Assembly (NCBI GenBank): GCA_025997955.1
Contig: BNVH01000057.1
Coordinates: forward strand, 1 to 25,945
Reading direction: 5' to 3'
From: Synergistales bacterium
GTDB lineage: Bacteria > Synergistota > Synergistia > Synergistales > Aminobacteriaceae
Length of the DNA: 25,945 nt
Of this stretch, positions 1 through 8,400 are shown piece after piece. The position numbers were made by a program, and so were the translations under genes. Within the stretch, counting starts at the first letter, position 1. The number at the start of each line of letters is the position of its first letter. Below the pieces are notes generated by a model. The model was not told the DNA's origin. It searched no databases and saw only the letters and a program-made list of their open reading frames with translations.

Positions 1-479
1 TAGGGGCGTCGGATAGCATCCAATCTAATTGTCCATTTAGGAGCTTTCGAAAACCAAAGGTTCTGTTCATAGGTATCCTGGCAAGCCACTCTAAGTCCTG
101 TTGGTGCAGGGTTTTCTTTTACCCAAATTTCAATGTCGACGCAATGTAATCCCCATTTTTCTTCAAGTAAGATAGCGAGCTTCTCTATAACGAGTGAACG
201 CTTAGAGGCCGCGCTGGAAGTGGCCTTTTCTCTGGTAGCTTTCACATTAATTACAATAAAACCATCTTTTCGCAACTTCAACACGGACGAATTAAGAAAA
301 GGAGTCATTTTGTCAATGTATTCTGATGATTTCCATACGCCATAATCCCTATCCGCATTTGGATATGGTGGCGAGCCATATACGAGTTTTACGGAATTAT
401 CCGGCAAGCGGAGCATCCCTTGAGCACCATCGCAACAAGCTACGGCAAAATTAGATTCGGCGAGAAGCTCAAACATCAT
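1..479 (-). CDS. DNA methyltransferase, second of a pair (partial, runs off left edge)
   Basis: An open frame reads leftward from an ATG at 479 (or the adjacent ATG at 476) to the window edge with no stop, about 159 codons. It carries a GSPPY catalytic motif (SPPY at residues 36-39) followed by PNADRDYG, closely parallel to TSPPYADQRDYG in the neighbouring methylase, and later WVKENPAPTG and NLWFSKAPKW, the usual region after the catalytic motif in beta-class N4-cytosine/N6-adenine methyltransferases. The C-terminal SAM-binding FxGxG part lies outside the window. The start overlaps the end of the upstream methylase by about 8-11 bases, so the two are very probably translationally coupled. Function: methylation of an exocyclic amino group in a restriction-modification or phage-defence system. 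Two paralogous methylases side by side are known from type IIS systems, where each modifies one strand of an asymmetric site; that role is inference here. Confidence 0.85.
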   Translation of the reverse strand, partial: MMFELLAESNFAVACCDGAQGMLRLPDNSVKLVYGSPPYPNADRDYGVWKSSEYIDKMTPFLNSSVLKLRKDGFIVINVKATREKATSSAASKRSLVIEKLAILLEEKWGLHCVDIEIWVKENPAPTGLRVACQDTYEQNLWFSKAPKWTIRLDAIRRP

Positions 480-1371
480 TTTCGCCGCCATCAAACTCAA
501 TTGCCATCCTCGCCGTAGCGAGGTCACAGTAATCAGGATTTGAATCAATCCCGATCCACTTGCGCTGGTTACGCGTAGCAGAAATAGCCGTGGTGCCAGA
601 GCCCGCAAAAGGATCAAGCACAATCGCTCCCTCTTTTGTGCCTGACAATATGAAAAACTCCGCAAGTTTTTCAGGAAAGCGCGCTGGGTGAGCTATGCCC
701 CTTTCTTTACACAACTTTGAAAAGGTGTCATTGCTGTTTGTATTTCCAATTTCTATCACTGAACCTGGGTCAGAGCCTCCGTTATCCGTCCATATTTTTT
801 CGCAGTTAAAATTATGGGTACTCGGACGTACATTCTGAGTACGGTCACCCTTACCTTTGCCTTGCAGATACTTTTGCATATCCCTTCCGTATGGTTTACG
901 GATAGAATCAAGGTTGAATGTCCATTCTGCACTTTTAGAGAACCAAAAACAGTATTCATGAGATTTTTTCGTTCTCCCAAAACCACCACGCGAATAGACA
1001 TTGGGTGGCGTAGCAGGGTTATACCATATATAGTCTCTGACAAGGTTAAACCCTATATTCTTACAAAGGTAAACAACCAATTCAAAAACATACAAATGCT
1101 GAAAACCATCTACAACCTTATCACTAATATTGAGAACAAAGCTCCCGTCGTCTTTGAGAACACGATAGATCTGGTGAGCTTTTGGTGTAAACCATTGTAT
1201 GTATTCATCTGGCAGTATCAAGGATGTCTCAATTCCGTAATCCCGTTGATCTGCATATGGAGGAGACGTCAACACTAAGTCGATGCTCTTAGATGGAAAG
1301 TCTTTCATGGCTTCCTCACAATCACCGACTATAAATCTATTCTCAAAATTTTCAATCTTACGCTTTGCCAA
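469..1371 (-). CDS. beta-class site-specific DNA methyltransferase
   Basis: Three-hundred-residue SAM-dependent amino-methyltransferase. The catalytic TSPPY motif is at residues 35-39 and the SAM-binding DPFAGSGTT motif at 253-261; this order (catalytic first, SAM site last) defines the beta class, which includes N4-cytosine and N6-adenine enzymes. IGIDSNPDYCDLA near the C-terminus is the usual acidic motif after the SAM loop. The start is a TTG at 1371, preceded by an AGAGGTG ribosome site about six bases upstream; no in-frame ATG exists before the upstream stop at 1440. The gene overlaps the next methylase. It is likely part of a restriction-modification or solitary methylation module; no restriction endonuclease is visible in the window, so a nuclease, if present, must lie to the left. 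The specific base modified cannot be decided by eye. Confidence 0.9.
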   Translation of the reverse strand: MAKRKIENFENRFIVGDCEEAMKDFPSKSIDLVLTSPPYADQRDYGIETSLILPDEYIQWFTPKAHQIYRVLKDDGSFVLNISDKVVDGFQHLYVFELVVYLCKNIGFNLVRDYIWYNPATPPNVYSRGGFGRTKKSHEYCFWFSKSAEWTFNLDSIRKPYGRDMQKYLQGKGKGDRTQNVRPSTHNFNCEKIWTDNGGSDPGSVIEIGNTNSNDTFSKLCKERGIAHPARFPEKLAEFFILSGTKEGAIVLDPFAGSGTTAISATRNQRKWIGIDSNPDYCDLATARMAIEFDGGENDV

Positions 1372-1805
1372 GTTAACACCTCTATCCTGACCGCTAACAA
1401 GGCCATTGTTTATTGATGTTCCAAATGCCTTTTTGCGTCAGGAATTTCTGGTTCTAATTCCATGATGTCTGCGAGGTCATGCTCTATCACATTGCCAATC
1501 CCTGCAAGAACATCTGGCTATTTTTAAAGTTTGAGCACACCTACTTTAATTCACAAACTCCATAGTAGTACTCTATCATAGATTTATAAAATATTAACCT
1601 GATTTTCCAAAAACCAATTAAACACGTTTGATTGAAAATACCACATGGTTACCAGAATATTCTTTCGTGCGGTTCCATTGATTAGGTGTTTCCAGCGGTG
1701 TCTATACCCGACTTCGTCGCTAAGCACCCATAAACCATTGCAAATACCATATTCTATACTTTTGTTAGGCACTATAAGAGGCTCCTTCGCATTCAATGTG
1801 GGAAG
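1372..1805. other. gene-poor stretch with a possible HepT-like remnant
   Basis: No convincing complete gene lies here. On the minus strand, 1517-1410 is an open frame of 35 codons with no start codon, preceded by a stop at 1518-1520. Its translation contains GIGNVIEHDLADI, which resembles the RxxxxHDY-region of HepT-like minimal nucleotidyltransferase partner proteins (typical form G-R-N-x-x-x-H-D-Y), followed by a charged C-terminal helix and a stop. The key arginine is a glycine here and the upstream part is missing, so if the relationship is real this is a dead fragment. The rest of the stretch is AT-rich and holds nothing I can support. Confidence 0.25.
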
Positions 1806-3000
1806 TTAAACAATCCAAATATTCTGAGGATAGCCAAAGTCCAATTTACCTGCTGTTAAAAAGCTCTTGATAATCACATTGGCGGATGTCCGAAATCCTC
1901 TGGCTACTCCACGACCGGCGCGCAGTACGCTGTTATACCCCTGCAAGCAGGGCATTGGTCATTCGGCTGTGGAAGCTAGTTGAGTATCCCTTCCATGTGG
2001 CGAGCGATCATTTTGGCCACTTCTATTATCTCTACGATGCGGCAACGTAGCGCCCATCTCAACCATCCAGTTCAGCCTTGCCTTCTGCATAACTCAGTGT
2101 TCTTCCTGCATCCAAAATTAATACCTTCAAACGATACGCTTTTCCCGTCTGGAGCCGTTTTCGACTCAGTGTGGCGTTTATTCTCTCCTGAGCCTTCTGG
2201 CTCAGGTTCTTGGGGTTCTTCATCCAGTCCCAACGCGTACCTTTCAGTAATGGATTTGTTTCTACTTCTCGGCGGCGAACTTTCTCCAAGGCTTCATTGG
2301 CCGCTTTGATAACATGGAATTTATCGAACGTTATTGAAGCATTTGGGAAATTCTCTTCTATTCCCTTGATAAAGGCCGGCGACATGTCGCAACAGACTTC
2401 TTTTATATTCTCTCGCTTACCTCCGTGGCTTTCCAAGTAAGCCGCAAATTCCTTCAATACCTCATGTCCTTTGCCTTCTGTTCCAAAGATAAGTCTTCGT
2501 TCCTCGTAACCCGAATACAAAAGAGACGTATTTATGCCCTTTTTGCCAAGACGTTTCATCCAACGCTATCATGTGTATGCCTGACAAATCTAATTTTGAC
2601 AATGCTTCTGTTACCGCTTTTTTCAAAAGTCGCCATAAACAATCATCCGTAATTCTCAGGCGGTTCGACGTTGCTTTGATCGTCGAAGAGCAATGTAAAG
2701 CAACTCCCGGGACGAGCCCAAGAAACTTCCGTTGTCTTGACTCCGCAATCCGGACATTTCGTACGCGGTAATGGCGCGAAGATATGCGTTTCAAACTGGA
2801 AAAAATCAAGGTGACGCCATTCTCTTATTCGAGTATCGTAAGCCGTCAGGTTCTTTTTGCATTGGCTACAGGAAAATTCAGATCCTCGCTGAAAATCTTA
2901 GGATAATATCCAAGCGACGTCTGCCATAATCAAGACGAACTTCTTTGATTTCCCAAGGTTCATGAATGTCTAACGCGGCTTCAAAGATACGATATTCTCG
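1806..3000 (-). pseudogene. ISL3-family transposase, multiply frameshifted
   Basis: Recognisable transposase segments lie in successive frames. Near 2997-2900 is the N-terminal FEAALDIHEPWEIKEV part. From about 2885 to 2640 is a segment with a CxxC...CPDCG zinc-finger pattern, YDTRIREWRHLDFF and SWARPGSCFTLLF. From about 2680 to 2530 is the first catalytic aspartate in MIALDETSWQKGHKYVSFV. From about 2525 to 2059 is the second aspartate in CCDMSPAFIKGI and the FDKFHVIKAANEALEKVR signature. Then comes LRWALRCRIVEIIE, and finally SANVIIKSFLTAG to a TAA at 1806-1808. At least four frame changes are needed. The usual catalytic glutamate region (TNALLEG) reads TNALLAG followed by a stop, so the third acidic residue is also lost. 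The gene cannot make active transposase. Confidence 0.88.
2317..2845. repeat. 529-bp direct repeat, left copy
   Basis: These bases recur at 9628-10156 in the same orientation with a constant offset of 7,311 and no indels; I see only two substitutions, at 2333 and 2334. The repeat covers an internal part of the ISL3 transposase pseudogene and includes the same frameshifts, so the duplication happened after the gene had decayed. The pair brackets the sensor/regulator/surface-protein block. Confidence 0.95.
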
Positions 3001-3041
3001 GCTGCTCGTTTTATGTTGAAAATCTGCGGCAATAAAGTTAC

Positions 3042-3047
3042 TATAAT
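3042..3047 (+). promoter_or_regulatory. candidate -10 element for the sensor/regulator operon
   Basis: A consensus TATAAT lies 39 bases before the sensor start codon. The best -35-like sequence, TTGAAA at 3016-3021, is 20 bases away, longer than ideal, so the promoter is only tentative. It falls at the presumed right edge of the ISL3 element. Confidence 0.35.
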
Positions 3048-3086
3048 GTCCGAATAAGAGACCCTCATAAATTTAGAGGTGAACGC

Positions 3087-4523
3087 ATGAGACGTTTTCT
3101 TCTGACTTTTGCCTGCGTCATCGCCCTCAGCGGGGGCGCGTTTTACGTCATATCCGTGCCTCACGAGCGCCCCGGCGTGCTGGCGTCTGCTGGCGTCCTC
3201 GACCTGAGGAGCGCTGACCTGCGTGGCAGTGTGTACGCGCTCGCGGGAGAGTGGGAGTTCTACTGGGAACGCCTCATCGAACCTGCGGATTTTGCGGCTG
3301 GAATCAGTCATGAGGGCGGAAAAAGCCTGATCCGGGTTCCCTCGTCATGGACGGAGGCCGGGTATCCGGACTTTGGTTACGCGACCTACAGGATGACAAT
3401 TTTGACCGGAGACGCCGAGGAACTTATGGTTTATATTCCGGAGATAACATTCGCCGCGTCCGTCTGGATAAACGGCAGCCTCGTACAGAGAGCCGGGCGG
3501 GTCGGCCGCTCCAGGGGCGATGAAATGACCGCGAAAATGAACAACATACTGAACCTTCCAATAAGAGGGGGCGCCGCCGAGATCGTCGTGCAGGCGTCGA
3601 ACTTCGAGAGACTGTTCGTATCGGGACTGAGGTTTAACTTCCTCGTCGGGCGGGGAAGCGTGCTCTCGCGCGTTATGCTCTCGCGGTGGGCGGCGGTCAC
3701 GGGGATCAGCGGGGCTTTTGCCGTAATCGCTCTTTATCACCTCATGTTGTGGGGTTTCCGCCGCGGGAGAGACGAGATCATCTACATGTTTTTCGCGGCG
3801 GCCAGCCTCATCGCCGGCATACGGGTTCTCATGGAATCCAACAGCTTCCTGATTTACGCGGCGCCCGGCGGCGCGTGCCATTGGATGCGCGCCTATGTGG
3901 CACTTCTCATCCTCCACAGCATTTTCGTCATGCTTTTCACGCTGGCTGTGTTCGAGGTCAGGCTCAGCCGCAACATGAGGGCAGTCTATACGGCAGCGCT
4001 CTCCATCGTCGCGGCGGCGCAATTTTTACCCCCTCCCACCGGATATCGCTTCATATACCCGTTTCACCTCATGTTAATCATAACCGTTATGCTGGCCGCG
4101 CGGACTCTTTCGTTAGAACGTGCCCGAAATCGCCCGTATTTGACGCTGTACCTCTTCTCCCTGGTATTCTTCGCCACCTGGGCGCCGCTGGCCAATGTCC
4201 TGTTCGAATCCAGATTTTTCATAGCCACTTTGCCGGGGAACGTATTTCTGATGCTCTCGCAGTTCGCTATGCTCTCTCAGGAGTACTACCACGCGCGGCG
4301 CAGAGCGCGCGAGCTGACCGCCAAAACCGATTTATACCATCGTTTGAGCCACGATCTCCTGACCCCACTGACGAAGGTGTCCACCAATGTCCAAGTGGCG
4401 AATACGAAGCCGGAGACCGACCACGAGCGTCTCACCAAATCTCAGGCCGAAATCATGAAAATGGCGGAAATGATAAACCGCGCCTTGGCAGAAGACCGTA
4501 ACGCGGAGGACAGGGACGAATGA
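3087..4523 (+). CDS. 7TMR-DISM membrane sensor with HisKA-like segment but no ATPase domain
   Basis: A 478-residue membrane receptor. An N-terminal signal anchor (about 6-24) leads to an extracytoplasmic domain of the 7TMR-DISMED2 jelly-roll type (about 38-190; GEWEFYWERL, RVPSSW and YATYRMTI are characteristic), which in this family is thought to bind carbohydrate-like or small ligands. A seven-helix membrane region spans about 200-400. The cytoplasmic tail has a HisKA-type H-box, LSHDLLTPL, with the phospho-accepting histidine at residue 422, and one further helix. The protein then ends; no N, G1, F or G2 boxes of a HATPase_c domain follow in any frame. The stop overlaps the start of the response regulator (ATGA at 4520-4523), so the two are co-translated. 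AGAGGTGA five bases before the ATG is a good ribosome site. It could be phosphorylated by another kinase, act as a phosphotransfer or phosphatase partner, or only bind the regulator. Confidence 0.85.
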   Translation: MRRFLLTFACVIALSGGAFYVISVPHERPGVLASAGVLDLRSADLRGSVYALAGEWEFYWERLIEPADFAAGISHEGGKSLIRVPSSWTEAGYPDFGYATYRMTILTGDAEELMVYIPEITFAASVWINGSLVQRAGRVGRSRGDEMTAKMNNILNLPIRGGAAEIVVQASNFERLFVSGLRFNFLVGRGSVLSRVMLSRWAAVTGISGAFAVIALYHLMLWGFRRGRDEIIYMFFAAASLIAGIRVLMESNSFLIYAAPGGACHWMRAYVALLILHSIFVMLFTLAVFEVRLSRNMRAVYTAALSIVAAAQFLPPPTGYRFIYPFHLMLIITVMLAARTLSLERARNRPYLTLYLFSLVFFATWAPLANVLFESRFFIATLPGNVFLMLSQFAMLSQEYYHARRRARELTAKTDLYHRLSHDLLTPLTKVSTNVQVANTKPETDHERLTKSQAEIMKMAEMINRALAEDRNAEDRDE

Positions 4524-5182
4524 AAAACATTCTTGTCGTGGAGGACGAGCATGACATTTTGCGAAACCACTGCGATTTTCTGAGAAAACACGGATATGCC
4601 GTCTCGCCAGCCGAAAATCTCGCGCAAGCGCATGAACATTTATCGCGTCAGACGCTCGACGCGATTGTGCTGGACATCATGCTGCCGGATGGCAGTGGGT
4701 TGGATTTGCTCACGGAACTTCGTGCGGCGGGGAGCAAAATTCCCATTATCATGCTTACGGCGTGGGGCGAGCCGCAGGACGTTTCCAATGGCCTGCGGCT
4801 CGGCGCGAACGACTACCTCTCCAAGCCTTTCGATTACGAGGTCTTGCTGGCGCGAGTGGAGGCCATGTTTCGCAACGTGGAGCAGATGCCGGAAGTTATC
4901 ATGGAGGGCCCGTTTCGATTGGATGTCGTGGCAGGGATAGCGTTTATGGACGGCTCCGACATGCTGTTGACGCAGAAAGAATTTGCCCTGTTGTTGATGT
5001 TCGTCCAGAACAAAGGCCGTGCCATGAGCGCGGAGTATCTGTACGAAAAAATCTGGGTGTCGCCAATGACTGAGGACGATGGCGCCGTGAAAAACACGGT
5101 GTACCGGCTTCGGAAAAAACTGTCCGGCTCGGAATATTTCATCCGCGCCGATAGGGGCGAGGGGTATCGTTTCGGCGCGTAG
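4520..5182 (+). CDS. OmpR/PhoB-family response regulator
   Basis: A 220-residue two-domain regulator. The receiver domain (1-120) has the acidic pair E8/D9, the phosphorylation site D52 in LDIMLPDGSG, the switch threonine T80 and the invariant K102 in YLSKPFDYE. The C-terminal winged-helix DNA-binding domain (about 130-220) shows LTQKEFALL, the recognition-helix region VKNTVYRLRKKL and the final GEGYRF hairpin typical of OmpR/PhoB proteins. Its start overlaps the stop of the sensor gene by four bases. All phosphorylation residues are intact, in contrast with the partner lacking a kinase domain. Likely targets include the promoter of the following surface-protein gene, which has dyad symmetries upstream; this is inference. 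Confidence 0.93.
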   Translation: MKNILVVEDEHDILRNHCDFLRKHGYAVSPAENLAQAHEHLSRQTLDAIVLDIMLPDGSGLDLLTELRAAGSKIPIIMLTAWGEPQDVSNGLRLGANDYLSKPFDYEVLLARVEAMFRNVEQMPEVIMEGPFRLDVVAGIAFMDGSDMLLTQKEFALLLMFVQNKGRAMSAEYLYEKIWVSPMTEDDGAVKNTVYRLRKKLSGSEYFIRADRGEGYRFGA

Positions 5183-5263
5183 GGCCCGCCGCCTAATCTC
5201 TTCGTCAGTCTTCACCTGTACTGTGCCTCTCATGCAGAATCACCTCTTTCACTAATGTCCGTT

Positions 5264-5280
5264 GTCAACGACATGTTGAC
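5264..5280. promoter_or_regulatory. dyad symmetry GTCAAC-n5-GTTGAC
   Basis: A perfect 6-bp inverted repeat with a five-base spacer lies between the response regulator and the surface-protein gene. It could be a regulator-binding site. No T-run follows it, so it is not an intrinsic terminator. Confidence 0.3.
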
Positions 5281-5335
5281 CGGTGTCGAAACACTGCGAT
5301 CTATTTCGATGACCAGTTTATTTTATAACTGTTCC

Positions 5336-5359
5336 TAAAGTCACAATTCTGCGACTTTA
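5336..5359. promoter_or_regulatory. dyad symmetry TAAAGTC-n10-GACTTTA
   Basis: A perfect 7-bp inverted repeat with a ten-base spacer, centred 87 bases before the probable start codon of the surface-protein gene and just before a very AT-rich stretch. Half-sites one helical turn or so apart would suit a dimeric regulator. Binding by the adjacent OmpR-type regulator is a guess; OmpR-class sites are more often direct repeats. Confidence 0.35.
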
Positions 5360-5434
5360 CGTCCATTTTGCCAATAAATTGCTAAAATTTTCTTAAATTA
5401 ACAAAAAATGAATGAAATTTTGGGAGGGAATGTC

Positions 5435-8400
5435 ATGAAATTCATAGTGAGCGTGATGAAGTTTAAAAACATTATGGTTTATAGAGTAGCGTTATCTCTT
5501 TTTTGCGCGTTCTTTATGACGCTGGGCGGCGTGTTCTTCGCAGTTGGGACCGCGATGGCGGCGAGCGATAGTCCAAGTCCTCTGGTGAACACGCCGGATA
5601 TCCTCGCGGCAAACGGGGACTTCGGCTATCGAAAAGTGAATATGCTGGCGATTGTGGCTCCCGGTCATGGCGACGCCACAGGGCAGGCGCAGGCGTATTT
5701 ATTCGACAACTCCGGTAATAAGAACGGGACATTGAGAGACTATAATTTTAGGGATTTCAACGTAACGTCCGAGCCATTCCAATTGAGCAACAACAATATC
5801 GCCGCGACGTATCGGCACGGAAGGAGCGCCGCGCTCACCGTCAAGCCGGACTCGAACGGTGATTATCGCTTCTTCGTGCCCATGTACCTGGTCGACGCGC
5901 GGTACTTCACCATTGGAAAAGTAAAAAAAGACAATAACGGCAACATGAATATCGATGATGTCAAACGGATAAATCTTGCAACCGGGTCGAACGCGTCGTT
6001 CGCGACGGACGCGACCGCCGGGCTCTTCATCGACGGGGAGGAAACGGAGAGCTTCGTAGTGGGGGAAGCGACGTACTATGACGGCGACGTTGGTGATTAT
6101 ATCAGCTATTACGGCAGCACCAGTCCGGTGAATCTCGGCTTCCGGGTTATTCCGGGAGAAGCGTACAACGCGGACAGTTATCATTGGAGTTCCGACAATT
6201 ATACGAGTGTCGCTAAGGGGCAAAAACTTGACTTGGGGATTGCGCGCGTCGCAGCCGGCGATTTCGACGGTGACGGGATATGTTCAGAGGTCGCCGTTAT
6301 CGCGAATTCATGCGTCAAGCCGAACGTAAACGGCCGGGAAGACGCCGACTCCGAGTATATAGTGCAGGTCTATAAGATTTCCCGCAAGCCCGGGTCAAGC
6401 CTTGTCGACGCGCGTCAAATCTACTCAAATTCTAAAGCGGGCACGCACAGAGCCAGCAATTTAGTTGGGTGCGACATCGCAGCCGGCGATTTCGACGGTG
6501 ACGGCAAGACGGAGTTCGCGGTGGTGGTGAGCCACTACGACCGCAAAGCTTTCAGCGGGCACACCAGTAACTTGAATCACGCCGACCACTTCGCGCATCC
6601 GAAGGTTCAGGTTTATAAATGGAACGGCGGAGCCATGAAGATGAGCGAAACAATTCTGTGGGACGACGCGCACGTTATCGGAGAGTGCGGTTATGTCGGT
6701 TTTTTTGATTCTAATCACAGGTACGGAGTTTTGGCGGAGGCAGGCGATTTCGACGGTGACGGGCAGGATGAACTGGTGTGGGCGGCTTTCAAGCAGCCGA
6801 CTGACAATCCGGTTTTTCCCAAGGCGTCTCCAATCATCGCTTCGGCGTTTACTTTCGACAAGGCTAACCTCGCTCCAAAAGAGGTAAATTATGTCACGCC
6901 TCCGATCGGGCCGTCCAACTCTAACGACTTTACCAGCCAGTACATATACCCGCATTTGTCGATGCTGATAGCGCCTCTTCGCGGCCAGCTCAACCCGGTT
7001 ACCGGAAAAACCCTGTCTCAGCTCGTACTCTCGGACAGGAGCGGATACTGCGTTTACGAAGCCAATATCGACGAGAAAGGGGTATTCAAAGGAATCAATC
7101 CCGGTTATTCAGGCCTGGTCAGCATAGGCAACGGAAAAAGCTCAAACATCAACGTTCCGCTGCTCGCGGCTGATTTTCTGGATGAAAGTTACGCTCTCGG
7201 TGACCCGGATTGGTATGTGATGTCTGGGCACAAAGACCTCTCCGCAGTCGTGCAAGTTCCGCCCTATCACGTGGATTATGTCCCGGTGGCGGACGACCCC
7301 ACCTCGAAGCTCCGAAATTTCTCGTTTGTGAGGGATAACTCCGCCAGCTACACGGTTACCAATACCGGCAGCACGACCGACACGTTCACGGCGCGCGCTT
7401 CGGCCAGCACCGCGAAGGGCGGCGGGCTCAATGCCAGCGCTGCTTTCCCGTTCAGCATTGTCAAGGGGAACCTCGGAGCCAGCATGCAGAACAGCGTCGA
7501 ACAATCTCTCGAAAAACTGAACGCCAACAAGTTTGGAGATCTCAACAGGATCGCCATAAATACCGGAATGCGCGACGCGTACTCCTACATGGAGGGGAAT
7601 TATTATCTCTGGCGTTACCCGATGCCGGTCGGCGAATCCGATAACCTCGCGCCCGGCGCGCCGGGAGATCCAGACAATCCGAACAGCACAAACCCCGCCG
7701 ACAGCACGCAGTATCTTGAAATTGTCGTGCCGGACAAGATCAGCAACAACCTGGCCAAAGGTGACGACGACGATTACGCGCCCATACATCAGGAGGGTAA
7801 TATATTCTCGTATCCCGTGAGCGTAACCGGCACACTGGGTTATCCTAAAAATAACTTGACTTCATCCGGGCAGCCGATGGTCGTGCCGATGGCAAGCGAT
7901 GGCGGATACTCCAGCTATTACAAGCATATAGTCTATTCGAGCAAAAGCGATACGGCGTCGATAACGGGCACTCAGGAAAAATCGGACAATCTCAGCCTTG
8001 GGCTTACGATTCCGATTCCCAAGGCCAAGGGGGCGAATTTCGGGGCTGGCGGCAACCTCTCATACACCAACAGGCATACATCGAAGAACATGTACACGAT
8101 GAGCACCACGGTCGAAACTGACAAGGAACTGAGCTACAAGGTATCAGGATGGAAGGGGATGAGCTTTCCGTGGATTCGTGTGCAATACTTATCCGATACG
8201 ATAGTGTTCGCAGAGGACAACGGCACGCTCAATCTGGCGTTTGGCGTGCGGTTTGACAACGCGAGCGCGGGCAACGTATGGACGGACCCAAATTCCATCT
8301 ACATGCGGAAGCCCGACCCCGCTTTGAATTTACCGAGGCTTCTGGTTAATAAATATTCTCCCGCGCCGGAAGAAAGAGTGATCTTCCAGGTCGAAAACAT

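Larger units (their letters stand above)
1780..3060 (-). mobile_element. decayed ISL3-family insertion sequence (copy 1), ends approximate
   Basis: The transposase inside identifies the family. The left boundary is placed near a GGCTCCTTCGC sequence just beyond the transposase stop, typical of ISL3-type termini; the right boundary is uncertain, because the only candidate partner (GGGTCTCTT read inward on the minus strand near 3060) matches poorly. A 7-bp ACTATAA occurs at 1771-1777 and 3040-3046 but could be chance. The element sits directly upstream of the sensor gene that starts at 3087, so its right end may supply that gene's promoter region. Family assignment is secure, the ends are not. 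Confidence 0.7.

Noticed and set aside
814..1278. A 154-codon plus-strand open frame.
   Set aside because: It is antisense to the methylase with both catalytic motifs intact on the other strand; a shadow frame.
1584..1796. A 70-codon minus-strand open frame next to the ISL3 end.
   Set aside because: Its start codon lies inside the presumed IS terminus, no ribosome site is seen, and the translation resembles nothing I know; AT-rich chance frame is more likely.
1771..3046. ACTATAA at both ends of ISL3 copy 1 as a target-site duplication.
   Set aside because: Only 7 bp and AT-rich, one copy overlaps a promoter-like TATAAT, and the right IS end is not securely placed.
3345..4022. A 225-codon minus-strand open frame.
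   Set aside because: Antisense to the 7TMR-DISM receptor; composition rich in Arg and His typical of shadow frames.
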